NCBI GenBank assembly: GCA_900770445.1 | Contig: CAAGKO010000038.1 | Coordinates: 1-31,557 of the forward strand | Direction: 5' to 3' | Origin: an uncultured Oribacterium sp. | Lineage (GTDB): Bacteria > Bacillota > Clostridia > Lachnospirales > Lachnospiraceae | DNA length: 31,557 bases | In this document: one piece after another, positions 1-6,645 of the stretch | How the letters are laid out: each line of letters starts with the position of its first letter | Numbering within the stretch: position 1 is the first letter of the stretch | The notes under the pieces: generated by a model | Database searches by the model: none | The model's input: only the letters and a program-made list of their open reading frames with translations | Told to the model about the DNA's origin: nothing | Translations under genes and position numbers: made by a program

Positions 1-38
1 TGAGGTCACGAAAATGGTCCCACGCCCCAAGTTACCCC

Positions 39-710
39 TCAAGTCAGCTTCGTTTCCTCGACTTTGCGCACCGTGGTCATCAGTGCTTCTGTACTTTCGT
101 CATAACCGATTTTAAACAGTGCTTCATAGAGAAGCGGGTACACGTCGTTTTTTTCGTCCTGCTGCGCAGGTGCGTGAGCGATATGCGCTGCTATTTTGCG
201 GAGGTCGGTGAGGATGCGAAGCTTGAGCGCGCGGACCTCTTCCTCAGCGCTCCACAGCGCCTGCATATCATAGTCAGCGGTTCTGCCGCATGGCGCCATA
301 CACTGACTGCACCCAGGCGCGAGCCGTTCTTTTTCCGCATGGACTTTTCTAATCAGCGCTTCGATCGCAGCATCGTCCGGGTGAGCATCGAGGGCGGTGG
401 TAACATCGTCGGGGCAGCCATCGGGCGTAGTGGCAGCATCGTCCGAGTGGACATCAGTGGCGGTGGCAGTATCGTCCAGGCAGGCATCGGGCGCGGTGGC
501 CAGCAGTCCTTCCGTCACGATCGTCCATGTTTCGGCGGAAACGGTCGCCGGATCATCGATGGCTCTCGCGAGACCGATCAGTGCGCCGGTCAACACATCC
601 TGCAAGCGGACGGTCGCAGCCTTTTTCGTATCGACATAGACGTCTTCTGCGGAGTTGGTGCCTCCGGCGATCTGCACATGCTGAACCTGAAGCATTTCTT
701 TATCTGTCAT
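39..710 (-). CDS. Hcp N-terminal-like helical protein with CxxCxxxC motif
   Basis: A 223-residue protein whose function I do not recognise with certainty. Residues about 33-72 (start VRLQDVLTGALIGLA) and 160-215 (LKLRILTDLRKIAAHIAH, then YEALFKIGYD) each resemble the helical pair at the N-terminus of hybrid cluster protein (Hcp, hydroxylamine reductase). Between them lie a low-complexity acidic stretch made of two 22-residue repeats (72-93 and 94-115) and Cys134-x2-Cys137-x3-Cys141. The hybrid-cluster domain of Hcp is absent, so this is not hydroxylamine reductase itself. The start at 710 has GAGG six bases upstream; the other ATG at 777 runs into a stop after 21 codons. It lies directly after the ferredoxin gene, probably in the same operon under the Crp/Fnr regulator. 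A redox partner of Hcp is an inference; a degenerate Hcp paralogue is the alternative. Confidence 0.6.
   Translation of the reverse strand: MTDKEMLQVQHVQIAGGTNSAEDVYVDTKKAATVRLQDVLTGALIGLARAIDDPATVSAETWTIVTEGLLATAPDACLDDTATATDVHSDDAATTPDGCPDDVTTALDAHPDDAAIEALIRKVHAEKERLAPGCSQCMAPCGRTADYDMQALWSAEEEVRALKLRILTDLRKIAAHIAHAPAQQDEKNDVYPLLYEALFKIGYDESTEALMTTVRKVEETKLT
367..498. repeat. 66-bp in-frame tandem duplication
   Basis: Two adjacent 66-bp copies (367-432 and 433-498), both beginning GCAGCATCGTCCG. They encode the two 22-residue acidic units of the Hcp-like protein, each containing a PDxC start and a DDAA end. The copies have diverged at many positions but keep length and frame. Confidence 0.8.
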
Positions 711-814
711 TCTATACCTCGTTCAGTCCAGGCTTCTGCCATCGACGCTGAACCTGAAGCATTTCTCTATCTGTCATGCCGCACCCCGCTCAGTCCAGGA
801 TCTTTCCGTCGATG
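681..814. repeat. 67-bp tandem duplication across a stop/start junction
   Basis: Copies at 681-747 and 748-814 share the ATG-proximal codons, the intergenic spacer and the last codons of the ferredoxin gene. On the minus strand the copy next to the ferredoxin gene carries a second start (ATG at 777) preceded by GGGGTG and followed by MTDREMLQVQ, close to the true start MTDKEMLQVQ at 710. Its frame stops at 712-714, leaving a 21-codon relic or leader ORF. Confidence 0.85.
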
Positions 815-1509
815 CTGATCGTGACCACCTGCCATGGGATGAACTTTCCACTGGCCTGCAGTGCCTTCTTCGCGGCCATTTCGAGACCGCCGCAGCATGG
901 CACCTCCATGCGGACGATGGTGACGCTCTGGATGTCGTTGTTCCGGATGATCTCCGTCAGCTTCTCGCTGTAATCGACATCATCGAGCTTCGGGCAGCCC
1001 ACCAGTGCGACCTTACCACGGATAAATTCCTGGTGGAAGTCTGCGTAGGCATACGCGGTACAGTCGGCGGCGATCAGTAGCTTCGCACCATCGAAGTACG
1101 GCGCATTTACCGGAGCGAGCTTAATCTGTACCGGCCAGTTCCGAAGCTGAGATACAGTGCTGGTGTGCCCGCCGGCGGTCGCGTTCGCCTCCTCTGCATG
1201 CTGCATCATCCGGACTCTGGAGCCCGGGCAGCCGCCCTCGTGCATATGCTTCATCTTTTCCTGCAGCTCCTTTTTCTTCTTGTTTTCCTGCACAGCCGCC
1301 TCATCATACGCCGCGGCCTCACGCTTCTCGAAGCTGATCGCGCCCGTCGGGCAGGTCGGCAGGCAGTCGCCCATGCCGTCACAGTAGTCGTCTCTCAGGA
1401 GCTTCGCTTTCCCATCCACGATGCCGATCGCGCCCTCATGGCAGGCGCTGGCACAGATTCCACAGCCGTTGCATCTATCCTCATCGATATGAATAAGCTT
1501 TCGTATCAT
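790..1509 (-). CDS. 4Fe-4S dicluster ferredoxin-type protein (Hcp-associated)
   Basis: A 239-residue soluble iron-sulfur protein. The N-terminus has Cys13-x2-Cys16-x2-Cys19-x3-Cys23 and a second set at Cys43, Cys49 and Cys53-Pro, in a CDGxGDC context; a charged lysine-rich linker follows. The C-terminal half ends in a PCCGG motif near residue 205, which may hold a further metal or redox site. Proteins of this layout are common in Clostridia beside Hcp and a Crp/Fnr regulator, where they are expected to carry electrons in NO or hydroxylamine detoxification (family knowledge). I chose the start at 1509 because GGAGG lies nine bases upstream; the frame is open to 1644 but the extension crosses the promoter. 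The neighbouring Hcp-like gene follows after a duplicated junction. Confidence 0.85.
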   Translation of the reverse strand: MIRKLIHIDEDRCNGCGICASACHEGAIGIVDGKAKLLRDDYCDGMGDCLPTCPTGAISFEKREAAAYDEAAVQENKKKKELQEKMKHMHEGGCPGSRVRMMQHAEEANATAGGHTSTVSQLRNWPVQIKLAPVNAPYFDGAKLLIAADCTAYAYADFHQEFIRGKVALVGCPKLDDVDYSEKLTEIIRNNDIQSVTIVRMEVPCCGGLEMAAKKALQASGKFIPWQVVTISIDGKILD

Positions 1510-1600
1510 CTCGTCATCCTCCGTTTTATGTAAACCAGATTTCTTCATCCCGATGGAGACATTGGCCTGGCATCGAAGATGATTTTGCGTTTGTGGCTCG

Positions 1601-1611
1601 ATCATAGTATA
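1601..1611 (-). promoter_or_regulatory. -10 region of the ferredoxin operon
   Basis: On the minus strand TATACT (1611-1606) runs into TATGAT (1606-1601). Using TATGAT the start would be near 1594, which puts the palindrome at 1628-1643 at -41.5. No good -35 is visible, as expected for a class II activated promoter. Confidence 0.5.
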
Positions 1612-1627
1612 TTTAAGCGGAGTTGTA

Positions 1628-1643
1628 TGTTTGATTTCAAACA
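1628..1643. promoter_or_regulatory. Crp/Fnr-type operator palindrome
   Basis: TGTTTGATTTCAAACA is a perfect dyad (7-bp arms, 2-bp centre) in the divergent spacer between the ferredoxin operon and the Crp/Fnr gene. For the minus-strand promoter its centre fits -41.5, the class II activation position. For the plus-strand regulator it lies just ahead of the ribosome site, where binding would repress. That the adjacent regulator binds it is an inference from position and symmetry. Confidence 0.65.
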
Positions 1644-1656
1644 AATCGGAGGGGCA

Positions 1657-2331
1657 ATGCAGAAATATTTACCGATATTACGGAGCTGTCCGTTTTTTAC
1701 AGATCTCAGCGATGAGGAGATTCTGTCGATTCTTCACTGTGTGCAGGCGTCCACGGTCACCCGTCCGCGGGGCGCGTATATCCTGCGCGCGGGCGATACG
1801 ACCGAGGTCATGGGTCTCGTGCTGTCCGGTTCGGTGCTTATCCTCCAGGAGGACCTCTGGGGGCACCGGAATATCCTCTCGAAGTGCACGGCGGGGGACT
1901 TTTTCGGGGAGCCCTATGCGGCGACGTCCGGCACGGTTCTGAACGTCAATGCTGTCGCCGAGGACGATTGTGCGCTTCTCTTTCTGAATGTGAAGCGCCT
2001 TCTGACGAGCTGCCCGACCGCCTGCGACCATCATCAGAAGCTGATTCGAAATCTGGTCAGCGTGCTGGCGAACCGCCTGCTGGTCTTCAACGATAAGATC
2101 ACGCACGTCAGCAAACGCTCTACCCGGGAGAAGCTTCTGTCGTACCTTTCTTCGGAATCCGTCCGACAGGCATCGCTTTCCTTTGACATCCCCTTCGACC
2201 GGCAGCAGCTCGCCGACTATCTCTGTGTGGACCGTGCCGCCATGTCCGTGGAACTCTCGAAGCTGCAGAAGGAAGGCATCCTGAAAACGAAACGCCGGCA
2301 CTTCGAGCTGATCGTCGGCAGCGCATCTTAA
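1657..2331 (+). CDS. Crp/Fnr family transcriptional regulator
   Basis: A 224-residue regulator with an N-terminal cyclic-nucleotide-binding-type beta roll (about residues 5-120; RGAYILRAGD, LSGSVLI, GDFFGEP), a dimer helix (about 125-150) and a C-terminal winged helix (about 155-220; FDRQQLADYLCVDRAAMSVELSKL is the helix-turn-helix). The N-terminus lacks the cysteine cluster of FNR, so iron-sulfur sensing of the FNR kind is unlikely; an HcpR-like heme or effector sensor is possible. The start at 1657 has GGAGGGG just upstream; the frame extends to 1579 without a ribosome site. Divergent from the ferredoxin/Hcp-like operon, which it probably activates through the palindrome at 1628-1643. The inferred role is the response to nitrosative or redox stress. 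Confidence 0.85.
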   Translation: MQKYLPILRSCPFFTDLSDEEILSILHCVQASTVTRPRGAYILRAGDTTEVMGLVLSGSVLILQEDLWGHRNILSKCTAGDFFGEPYAATSGTVLNVNAVAEDDCALLFLNVKRLLTSCPTACDHHQKLIRNLVSVLANRLLVFNDKITHVSKRSTREKLLSYLSSESVRQASLSFDIPFDRQQLADYLCVDRAAMSVELSKLQKEGILKTKRRHFELIVGSAS

Positions 2332-2343
2332 GAATTTCGTAAG

Positions 2344-2356
2344 GGGGTCAGACCCC
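2344..2356. repeat. GGGGTCaGACCCC motif
   Basis: A 13-base dyad just after the regulator stop, flanked by ATTTCGT-like sequence. The related GTCTGACCCC with ACGAATT nearby recurs at 14414-14446. It resembles dispersed extragenic repeats of other bacteria, but no repeat-mobilising gene is visible here. Confidence 0.45.
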
Positions 2357-2376
2357 ATAAACTTTCGTGGCATAGA

Positions 2377-2414
2377 ACGAATCCCCCTGTTCGGGTGTGA
2401 ACAGGGGGATTCGT
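2377..2414. terminator. Strong hairpin between convergent genes
   Basis: Perfect 16-bp arms (2377-2392 and 2399-2414; ACGAATCCCCCTGTTC) around a six-base loop, between the convergent regulator and aspA genes. There is no long T tract on either strand, so it may terminate poorly or act as an RNA 3' end stabiliser; a bidirectional terminator is the likeliest role. Confidence 0.6.
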
Positions 2415-2539
2415 ATACGCTGTGAGATTTACGGCGGGGATTCGGCTGAGCCGTTCGCCAGAAAGATGACTGCGCATCGCACTGGACGTGGCCGGGTACC
2501 GCGCGTTTATGCTATGACCGGAATCATACAGTTCATGGA

Positions 2540-3964
2540 TTACTCCAGCAGATCCTTCGCGGAGATGCCCGGGCTGGTCATCGCGTGGGTGTCGAGGATC
2601 TTATCGATGTTCTCCTGGGTGAGGATGCCCTTCTGGAGGATGAGGTCCTTCACGGAGGCGCCGGTGCGGATCGCTTCCTTCGCGATGTCGGCGGCGTGCT
2701 CGTAGCCGATGTGCGGGGTCAGAGCGGTGATGATGCCGACGGAGTGGTCGACGTAGCTCTGGCAGCGCTCGCGGTTTGCGGTGATGCCGACGATGCAGTT
2801 GTCGGTCAGGGTGTTCACCGCGTACGTAAGGAACTCCACCTCATGGGTGAGGTTCCAGAAGATGATCGGCTCGAAGGCATTGAGCTCGAGCTGACCGCCC
2901 TCGGCCGCCATGGTGATGGTGAAGTCGTTGCCCATGATATTGAAGGCTACCTGATTGACGACCTCCGGGATGACCGGATTCACCTTGCCCGGCATGATCG
3001 AGGAGCCGTTCTGCTTCGCCGGGAGGTTGATCTCGTTGAAGCCGCAGCGTGGACCGGAGGACATGAGACGCAGGTCGTTACACATCTTCGAGAGGTTGAC
3101 GGCGCAGGTCTTGACGGCACCGGAGACAGCCACGAAACCGTCGAGGTTCTGGGTGGCGTCCACGAGGTTGAAGGCCTGCACGAGCTGGAGGCCGGTGACC
3201 ATGGAGAGATTCGGTACGATGCGGCGGAGGTACATCTCGTCCGCATTGATACCTGTACCGACGGCGGTGCCGCCCATGTTGAGGCAGCGCATCTCATCCT
3301 GTGCGCGCTCGAGGCGGGCGATATCTCGACGTACGGCCTCACTGTAGGCCCGGAACTCCTGTCCGAGTCGAATCGGGACCGCGTCCTGCAGCTGTGTACG
3401 GCCCATCTTCAGGACGTCATCGAACTCCTCGGCCTTATCGGAGAGGGCCTTATAGAGGCGCTGCAGCTGGATCTGTGCCTTGATGAGGAGCTTGAGTACG
3501 GCGATCTTACCGGCGGATGGGAAGACGTCGTTCGTGGACTGACCGCAGTTTACGTGGTCGTTCGGATTTACGAGGGAGTAGTCGCCCTTTTCACCGCCGA
3601 GGATCTCGATCGCACGGTTCGCGATGACCTCGTTCGCGTTCATGTTGAGGCTCGTGCCTGCGCCGCCCTGGATCGGGTCGACGATGAAGGCGTCGCGGAA
3701 CTCGCCGGCGACGATCTCGTCACAGGCCTGTACGATAGCGTCCGCGACCTTCTTGTCGAGGAGACCGATCTCGAGGTTCGTGATGGCGGAGGCCTTCTTG
3801 ATCTCTACGATGGAGTTGATGATTTCCGGATGCATCTTCAGTCCGGTGATGTGGAAGTTCTCGTAAGCACGAAGTGACTGGACGCCATAGTACGCGTCCT
3901 TCGGGACGGTGCGATCGCCGATGGAATCGTGTTCGGAACGGAAATTTGAATTTACAGCGGCCAT
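2540..3964 (-). CDS. aspA: Aspartate ammonia-lyase (aspartase)
   Basis: Converts L-aspartate to fumarate and ammonia in the cytosol. The 474-residue protein has the fumarase/aspartase superfamily signature GSSIMPGKVNP near residue 320, GRTQLQDAVPIRLGQEF, NPNDHVNCGQSTND and the N-terminal EHDSIGDR. The LQDAVPIRLGQEF form favours aspartase over class II fumarase, which usually has LQDATP. Length matches the family (about 470). The start at 3964 is preceded by GGGAGG; a longer frame to 4006 would overlap the promoter. A well-formed promoter and a LysR-type dyad lie upstream, and the divergent LysR regulator is the probable controller. It fits with the serine dehydratase further along as part of amino-acid fermentation. 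Confidence 0.92.
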   Translation of the reverse strand: MAAVNSNFRSEHDSIGDRTVPKDAYYGVQSLRAYENFHITGLKMHPEIINSIVEIKKASAITNLEIGLLDKKVADAIVQACDEIVAGEFRDAFIVDPIQGGAGTSLNMNANEVIANRAIEILGGEKGDYSLVNPNDHVNCGQSTNDVFPSAGKIAVLKLLIKAQIQLQRLYKALSDKAEEFDDVLKMGRTQLQDAVPIRLGQEFRAYSEAVRRDIARLERAQDEMRCLNMGGTAVGTGINADEMYLRRIVPNLSMVTGLQLVQAFNLVDATQNLDGFVAVSGAVKTCAVNLSKMCNDLRLMSSGPRCGFNEINLPAKQNGSSIMPGKVNPVIPEVVNQVAFNIMGNDFTITMAAEGGQLELNAFEPIIFWNLTHEVEFLTYAVNTLTDNCIVGITANRERCQSYVDHSVGIITALTPHIGYEHAADIAKEAIRTGASVKDLILQKGILTQENIDKILDTHAMTSPGISAKDLLE

Positions 3965-4004
3965 GTGTATATCCTCCCTGATGGTGGTTAATCTTCTTGT
4001 CTTC

Positions 4005-4033
4005 ACTATAGCTTCGTGTTATGTTATTTTCAA
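4005..4033 (-). promoter_or_regulatory. aspA promoter
   Basis: Minus strand: -35 TTGAAA (4033-4028), 17-base spacer, -10 TATAGT (4010-4005). The predicted transcript start is near 3998, 34 bases ahead of the start codon. Confidence 0.75.
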
Positions 4034-4054
4034 ATACTTATATGATGAACTGTC

Positions 4055-4074
4055 TTATAGCTTGCAGACTATAA
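4055..4074. promoter_or_regulatory. Candidate LysR binding dyad for aspA
   Basis: TTATAG, eight bases, CTATAA. The centre is at about -66 from the predicted aspA start, the usual recognition position for LysR-type activators. A second partial copy (CTATAGCTT at 4006-4014) overlaps the aspA -10, as activation half-sites often do. Confidence 0.6.
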
Positions 4075-4199
4075 CATGCTGTGCTTGGTGGTGCGTCTGC
4101 AACTCGTCCGCCCATCGTCCTGGGCAGGCCAATGTCGTCTGCCGGACAGTTCGTCGTCCGTCCGGGACGCGGTGGTGCTGGGCAGGAAGTGGAGGATAT

Positions 4200-5129
4200 A
4201 TGTTCCAGTCGATGCGCTATATCTATGAGGTTTATAAGGAGATGAGCTTTTCCCGTGCGGCGCAGAAGCTCTTTATCAGTCAGCCGTCGCTTAGTGCGGC
4301 TGTAAAAAAAGAGGAGGAGCGGATCGGTGCGCCGATCTTCGACCGGAGCACGAACCCGATTCATCTTACCGAGGTCGGTCAGGAGTATATCCGTGCGGTG
4401 GAGCGCATCATGGATGCGGAGAACAGCTTCGAGAGCTATGTGAGTGACCTCACGGAGCTCCGGCATGGCGCGATCACCATCGGCGGCACGAACTTCTTCG
4501 TATCGTATGTACTGCCGCCGATCCTCAGTCGCTTTACGGCGAGCTATCCGTCGATTCATATCACACTCGTCGAGGGTTCGACGAGTGAGCTGACGGAGAA
4601 GCTGTCGGCGGGCACCCTCGATCTGCTCCTCGACAACAGTGAGCTCGATTCGCTGGTTTTCGATCGGAAGGTGATCCAGGAGGACCATCTCCTCATGGCG
4701 GTGCCGGTGGACTTCGCGTCGAACATGGAAGTCGTGTCTTATGCATTGACCGCGGCGGACGTAAAGGCCGGACATCACCTCGCGGCCGAGCGGACCCCGG
4801 TACCGATGCATGTCTTCCGCGACGACCCTTTCCTGCTGCTGCACGAGCGGAACGACACACGTGAGCGCGCGATGACGATCTGCAAGGAAAATCATTTCAC
4901 CCCGAAGATCCGACTCGAGCTCGACCAGCAGATCACCGCGTACAACCTCGCCAGCTACGGCATGGGCATCGCCTTCGTCGGCGACTCGCTGATCCAGAAC
5001 GTCCCGAAGGCGAAAAACCTTCTCTTCTATAAGCTCGAAAACCGCGACTCCGTCCGCCAGATCAGCTTCTATTATAAGAAGAACCGCTATGTGTCGAAGG
5101 CACTCGCTGCGTTCCTGGAGATGATTTGA
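4200..5129 (+). CDS. LysR family regulator, probably of aspA
   Basis: A 309-residue LysR-type regulator. Residues 1-60 form the winged helix-turn-helix (SFSRAAQKLFISQPSLSAAVKKEE), followed by the linker helix and a two-lobed periplasmic-binding-protein-like effector domain (about 90-300; ITIGGTNFFVSYVLPPILSRF starts lobe one). The start at 4200 is set by GGAGG five bases upstream; the open frame upstream to 3909 crosses the aspA promoter and lacks a ribosome site. Divergent placement from aspA, with a dyad at 4055-4074 between them, suggests it controls aspartase according to an amino-acid or dicarboxylate ligand. The ligand is not evident from the sequence. Confidence 0.85.
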   Translation: MFQSMRYIYEVYKEMSFSRAAQKLFISQPSLSAAVKKEEERIGAPIFDRSTNPIHLTEVGQEYIRAVERIMDAENSFESYVSDLTELRHGAITIGGTNFFVSYVLPPILSRFTASYPSIHITLVEGSTSELTEKLSAGTLDLLLDNSELDSLVFDRKVIQEDHLLMAVPVDFASNMEVVSYALTAADVKAGHHLAAERTPVPMHVFRDDPFLLLHERNDTRERAMTICKENHFTPKIRLELDQQITAYNLASYGMGIAFVGDSLIQNVPKAKNLLFYKLENRDSVRQISFYYKKNRYVSKALAAFLEMI

Positions 5130-5217
5130 TTTTCAATTCGAAAAAAGCGCTATTTGCCAACGCTCTGTAATGTAGAATTTCCACAGGTGTTACTGTTCAA
5201 ACGTAGTTAAGTCAAGG

Positions 5218-5247
5218 CGTGGATCGGCAGCCGTCCGCCGATCCACG
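5218..5247. terminator. Hairpin after the LysR gene
   Basis: CGTGGATCGGC (5218-5228) pairs perfectly with 5237-5247 around an eight-base loop. No T tract follows, so termination is uncertain; it is the only strong hairpin in the 3' region of the LysR gene. Confidence 0.4.
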
Positions 5248-5344
5248 AGTGAACCGTAACCCACAGGGCCCTCTTTGTCAAATGAAGATGGATGACCATG
5301 TTCCTTCCATCGAAATCATGGTAAGCTAGTGGTGGATATCGACG

Positions 5345-5513
5345 AAAACTCTCATCCAGGAACAGAGTTTTGAGTGAGCGCCGGGGGCGAGTTCCGAAGG
5401 TGGTGTGATGAAGTCACGCCAGAGATATTGGCGGGCGGGGCAGAGTTTACCAGAGCAGAAGCCGGACGAAACAGAGACTGGTCGGGGCTGATCGGATGGA
5501 GAACTCTGTTTCG
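5345..5513 (+). ncRNA. Candidate structured leader with alternative pairings
   Basis: Two perfect stems are possible: AAAACTCT (5345-5352) with AGAGTTTT (5364-5371), and CGAAACAGAG (5467-5476) with CTCTGTTTCG (5504-5513). CAGAGTTT occurs twice (5363-5370, 5441-5448), and each copy could instead pair with AACTCTG at 5502-5508. Such mutually exclusive pairings are typical of cis-regulatory RNA. It matches no riboswitch or T-box core I know. Confidence 0.4.
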
Positions 5514-5560
5514 AATCGTGCAGGCGATGGGGCAGAGGTATAAGCAGGTGGAGGTAAGGT

Positions 5561-6400
5561 ATGCATAACTTAGTGAGCATCGGTCGCATGGCGGAGATGA
5601 ATGGTGTCACGGTGGCGACGCTTCGACTCTACGATGAGATGAATCTTCTGAAGCCGCGGCGGACGGACCCGAAGACGGGGTATCGCTACTACGACATCTC
5701 GCAGAACGCGCGTCTCGATATGATCGCGTACATGAAGGAGCTCGGGATGAGTCTGTCGGAGATACAGGATATCCTCGAGAAGGAGGACATCACGCTGATC
5801 GAGACACTGCTGGTGAAGAAGAACGAGCAGCTGCATGAGCAGATGCGGGAGCTCAAGTCCCGGCATGCGGCGGTGGAGCGCGCGATTGCGTCGATCGAGA
5901 AGTACCGGAAGTCGCCGACGAATGGGACCGTGTCGCTCGAGTATATCGACCGACGCTATACCTATGGCCGTCCATGCCATCACAATTTTTACGAGATGGA
6001 TGCGGCTTCTTTCGAGGAGGAGCTGATGGCGCTCCGGCAGGAGCTCGTGAAGAAGGGCTTCCTTCATGTGCATTCGTACAATGTCGGGACCACGATCACA
6101 CAGGTGAACTTCGAGCAGGGCGTGTTTATCCCGGAGGAGAGCTTCGTGTTCGTGGATCACAAGGATCGCGACATCGTGCCGGGCGTGAAGGTCCTCGACA
6201 GTGGTATGTTCGCCTGCATCTACCTCGATCACTTCGACGAGGAGACGGCGTACGCGCTGAAGCTGCGGGACCACTGCCGTGCGCAGGGCTGGATCCTCGA
6301 CGGCGACTACATCTGCGAGATCATCACCGAGTTTAATGTCTTCGACAGCGAGAAGCGCAGCATGTTCATGCGCCTGCAGGTGCCGGTACGCTTCAGCTGA
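5561..6400 (+). CDS. MerR family regulator with GyrI-like effector domain
   Basis: A 279-residue activator-type regulator. Residues 4-72 are the MerR winged helix (VSIGRMAEMNGVTVATLRLYDEMNLLKP, then the wing with YRYYD), residues about 75-115 a coiled-coil dimer helix, and about 125-279 a GyrI-like ligand-binding domain as in BmrR/BltR multidrug sensors. Ribosome site GGAGG six bases before the start. The next gene has a promoter with a 19-base spacer, the signature of MerR-activated promoters, so that gene is the probable target. The ligand is unknown; the domain usually binds cationic or lipophilic compounds (family knowledge). It is preceded by an unusual structured stretch. Confidence 0.88.
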   Translation: MHNLVSIGRMAEMNGVTVATLRLYDEMNLLKPRRTDPKTGYRYYDISQNARLDMIAYMKELGMSLSEIQDILEKEDITLIETLLVKKNEQLHEQMRELKSRHAAVERAIASIEKYRKSPTNGTVSLEYIDRRYTYGRPCHHNFYEMDAASFEEELMALRQELVKKGFLHVHSYNVGTTITQVNFEQGVFIPEESFVFVDHKDRDIVPGVKVLDSGMFACIYLDHFDEETAYALKLRDHCRAQGWILDGDYICEIITEFNVFDSEKRSMFMRLQVPVRFS

Positions 6401-6531
6401 TGCTCGATGCCGATGCTTCTGCCCGCCATGCATGTGCGTGCCTGCTGCGCGCTTCCGTCCACGAGCGTGTGCTTCTGCCTGCGATGCAGCAGCGGCCGGT
6501 GACGACTCGCCAGCATTGGCCTGCGATGGTT

Positions 6532-6549
6532 TTGATAATTAATTATCAA
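6532..6549. promoter_or_regulatory. 18-bp perfect palindrome
   Basis: TTGATAATTAATTATCAA, six bases upstream of the -35 of the oxidoreductase promoter and centred near -52. Candidate operator for an unknown dimeric regulator. Two FNR-like half sites (TTGAT, ATCAA) are present but the eight-base spacing is wrong for FNR. Confidence 0.5.
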
Positions 6550-6555
6550 TTCTGC

Positions 6556-6597
6556 TTGACTCTCTTCCGACAGCAGACCTTATAGTGGAGCTATAAG
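6556..6597 (+). promoter_or_regulatory. MerR-type promoter of the oxidoreductase gene
   Basis: -35 TTGACT (6556-6561), 19-base spacer, -10 TATAGT (6581-6586). An over-long 19-base spacer is the hallmark of promoters remodelled by MerR proteins. The -10 is embedded in a second dyad, CTTATAG, five bases, CTATAAG (6579-6597). Confidence 0.7.
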
Positions 6598-6645
6598 AAA
6601 AGTTCGTATTTATGAAGACCCTCAGGGTCTGGAATGGAGGAAGAT

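Larger units (their letters stand above)
5130..5560. other. 431-base gap with hairpins ahead of the MerR gene
   Basis: No convincing protein gene. A GTG-started frame (5374-5568) overlaps the MerR start but has no ribosome site. The stretch contains a perfect 11-bp hairpin (5218-5247) and, nearer the MerR gene, a set of repeated complementary segments described separately. I could not pick a convincing promoter. Confidence 0.5.

Noticed and set aside
2585..3877. Long open frame on the plus strand opposite aspA
   Set aside because: It lies wholly antisense to a clear aspartase, has no ribosome site and encodes a low-complexity Asp/Val/Leu-rich product; it follows from the codon bias of the real gene.
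4091..4189. Another tandem duplication ahead of the first LysR gene
   Set aside because: GTCTGC and CTGGGCAGG recur, but the segments between do not align well enough to claim a duplication.
5248..5560. T-box or group II intron remnant before the MerR gene
   Set aside because: No antiterminator core of the GGGTGGNACCGCG kind, and the short GTGTGATGAAGTCACGC stem does not match intron domain V.
5374..5568. 64-codon GTG-started frame overlapping the MerR start
   Set aside because: No ribosome site, no family resemblance, and it covers the region of complementary RNA segments.
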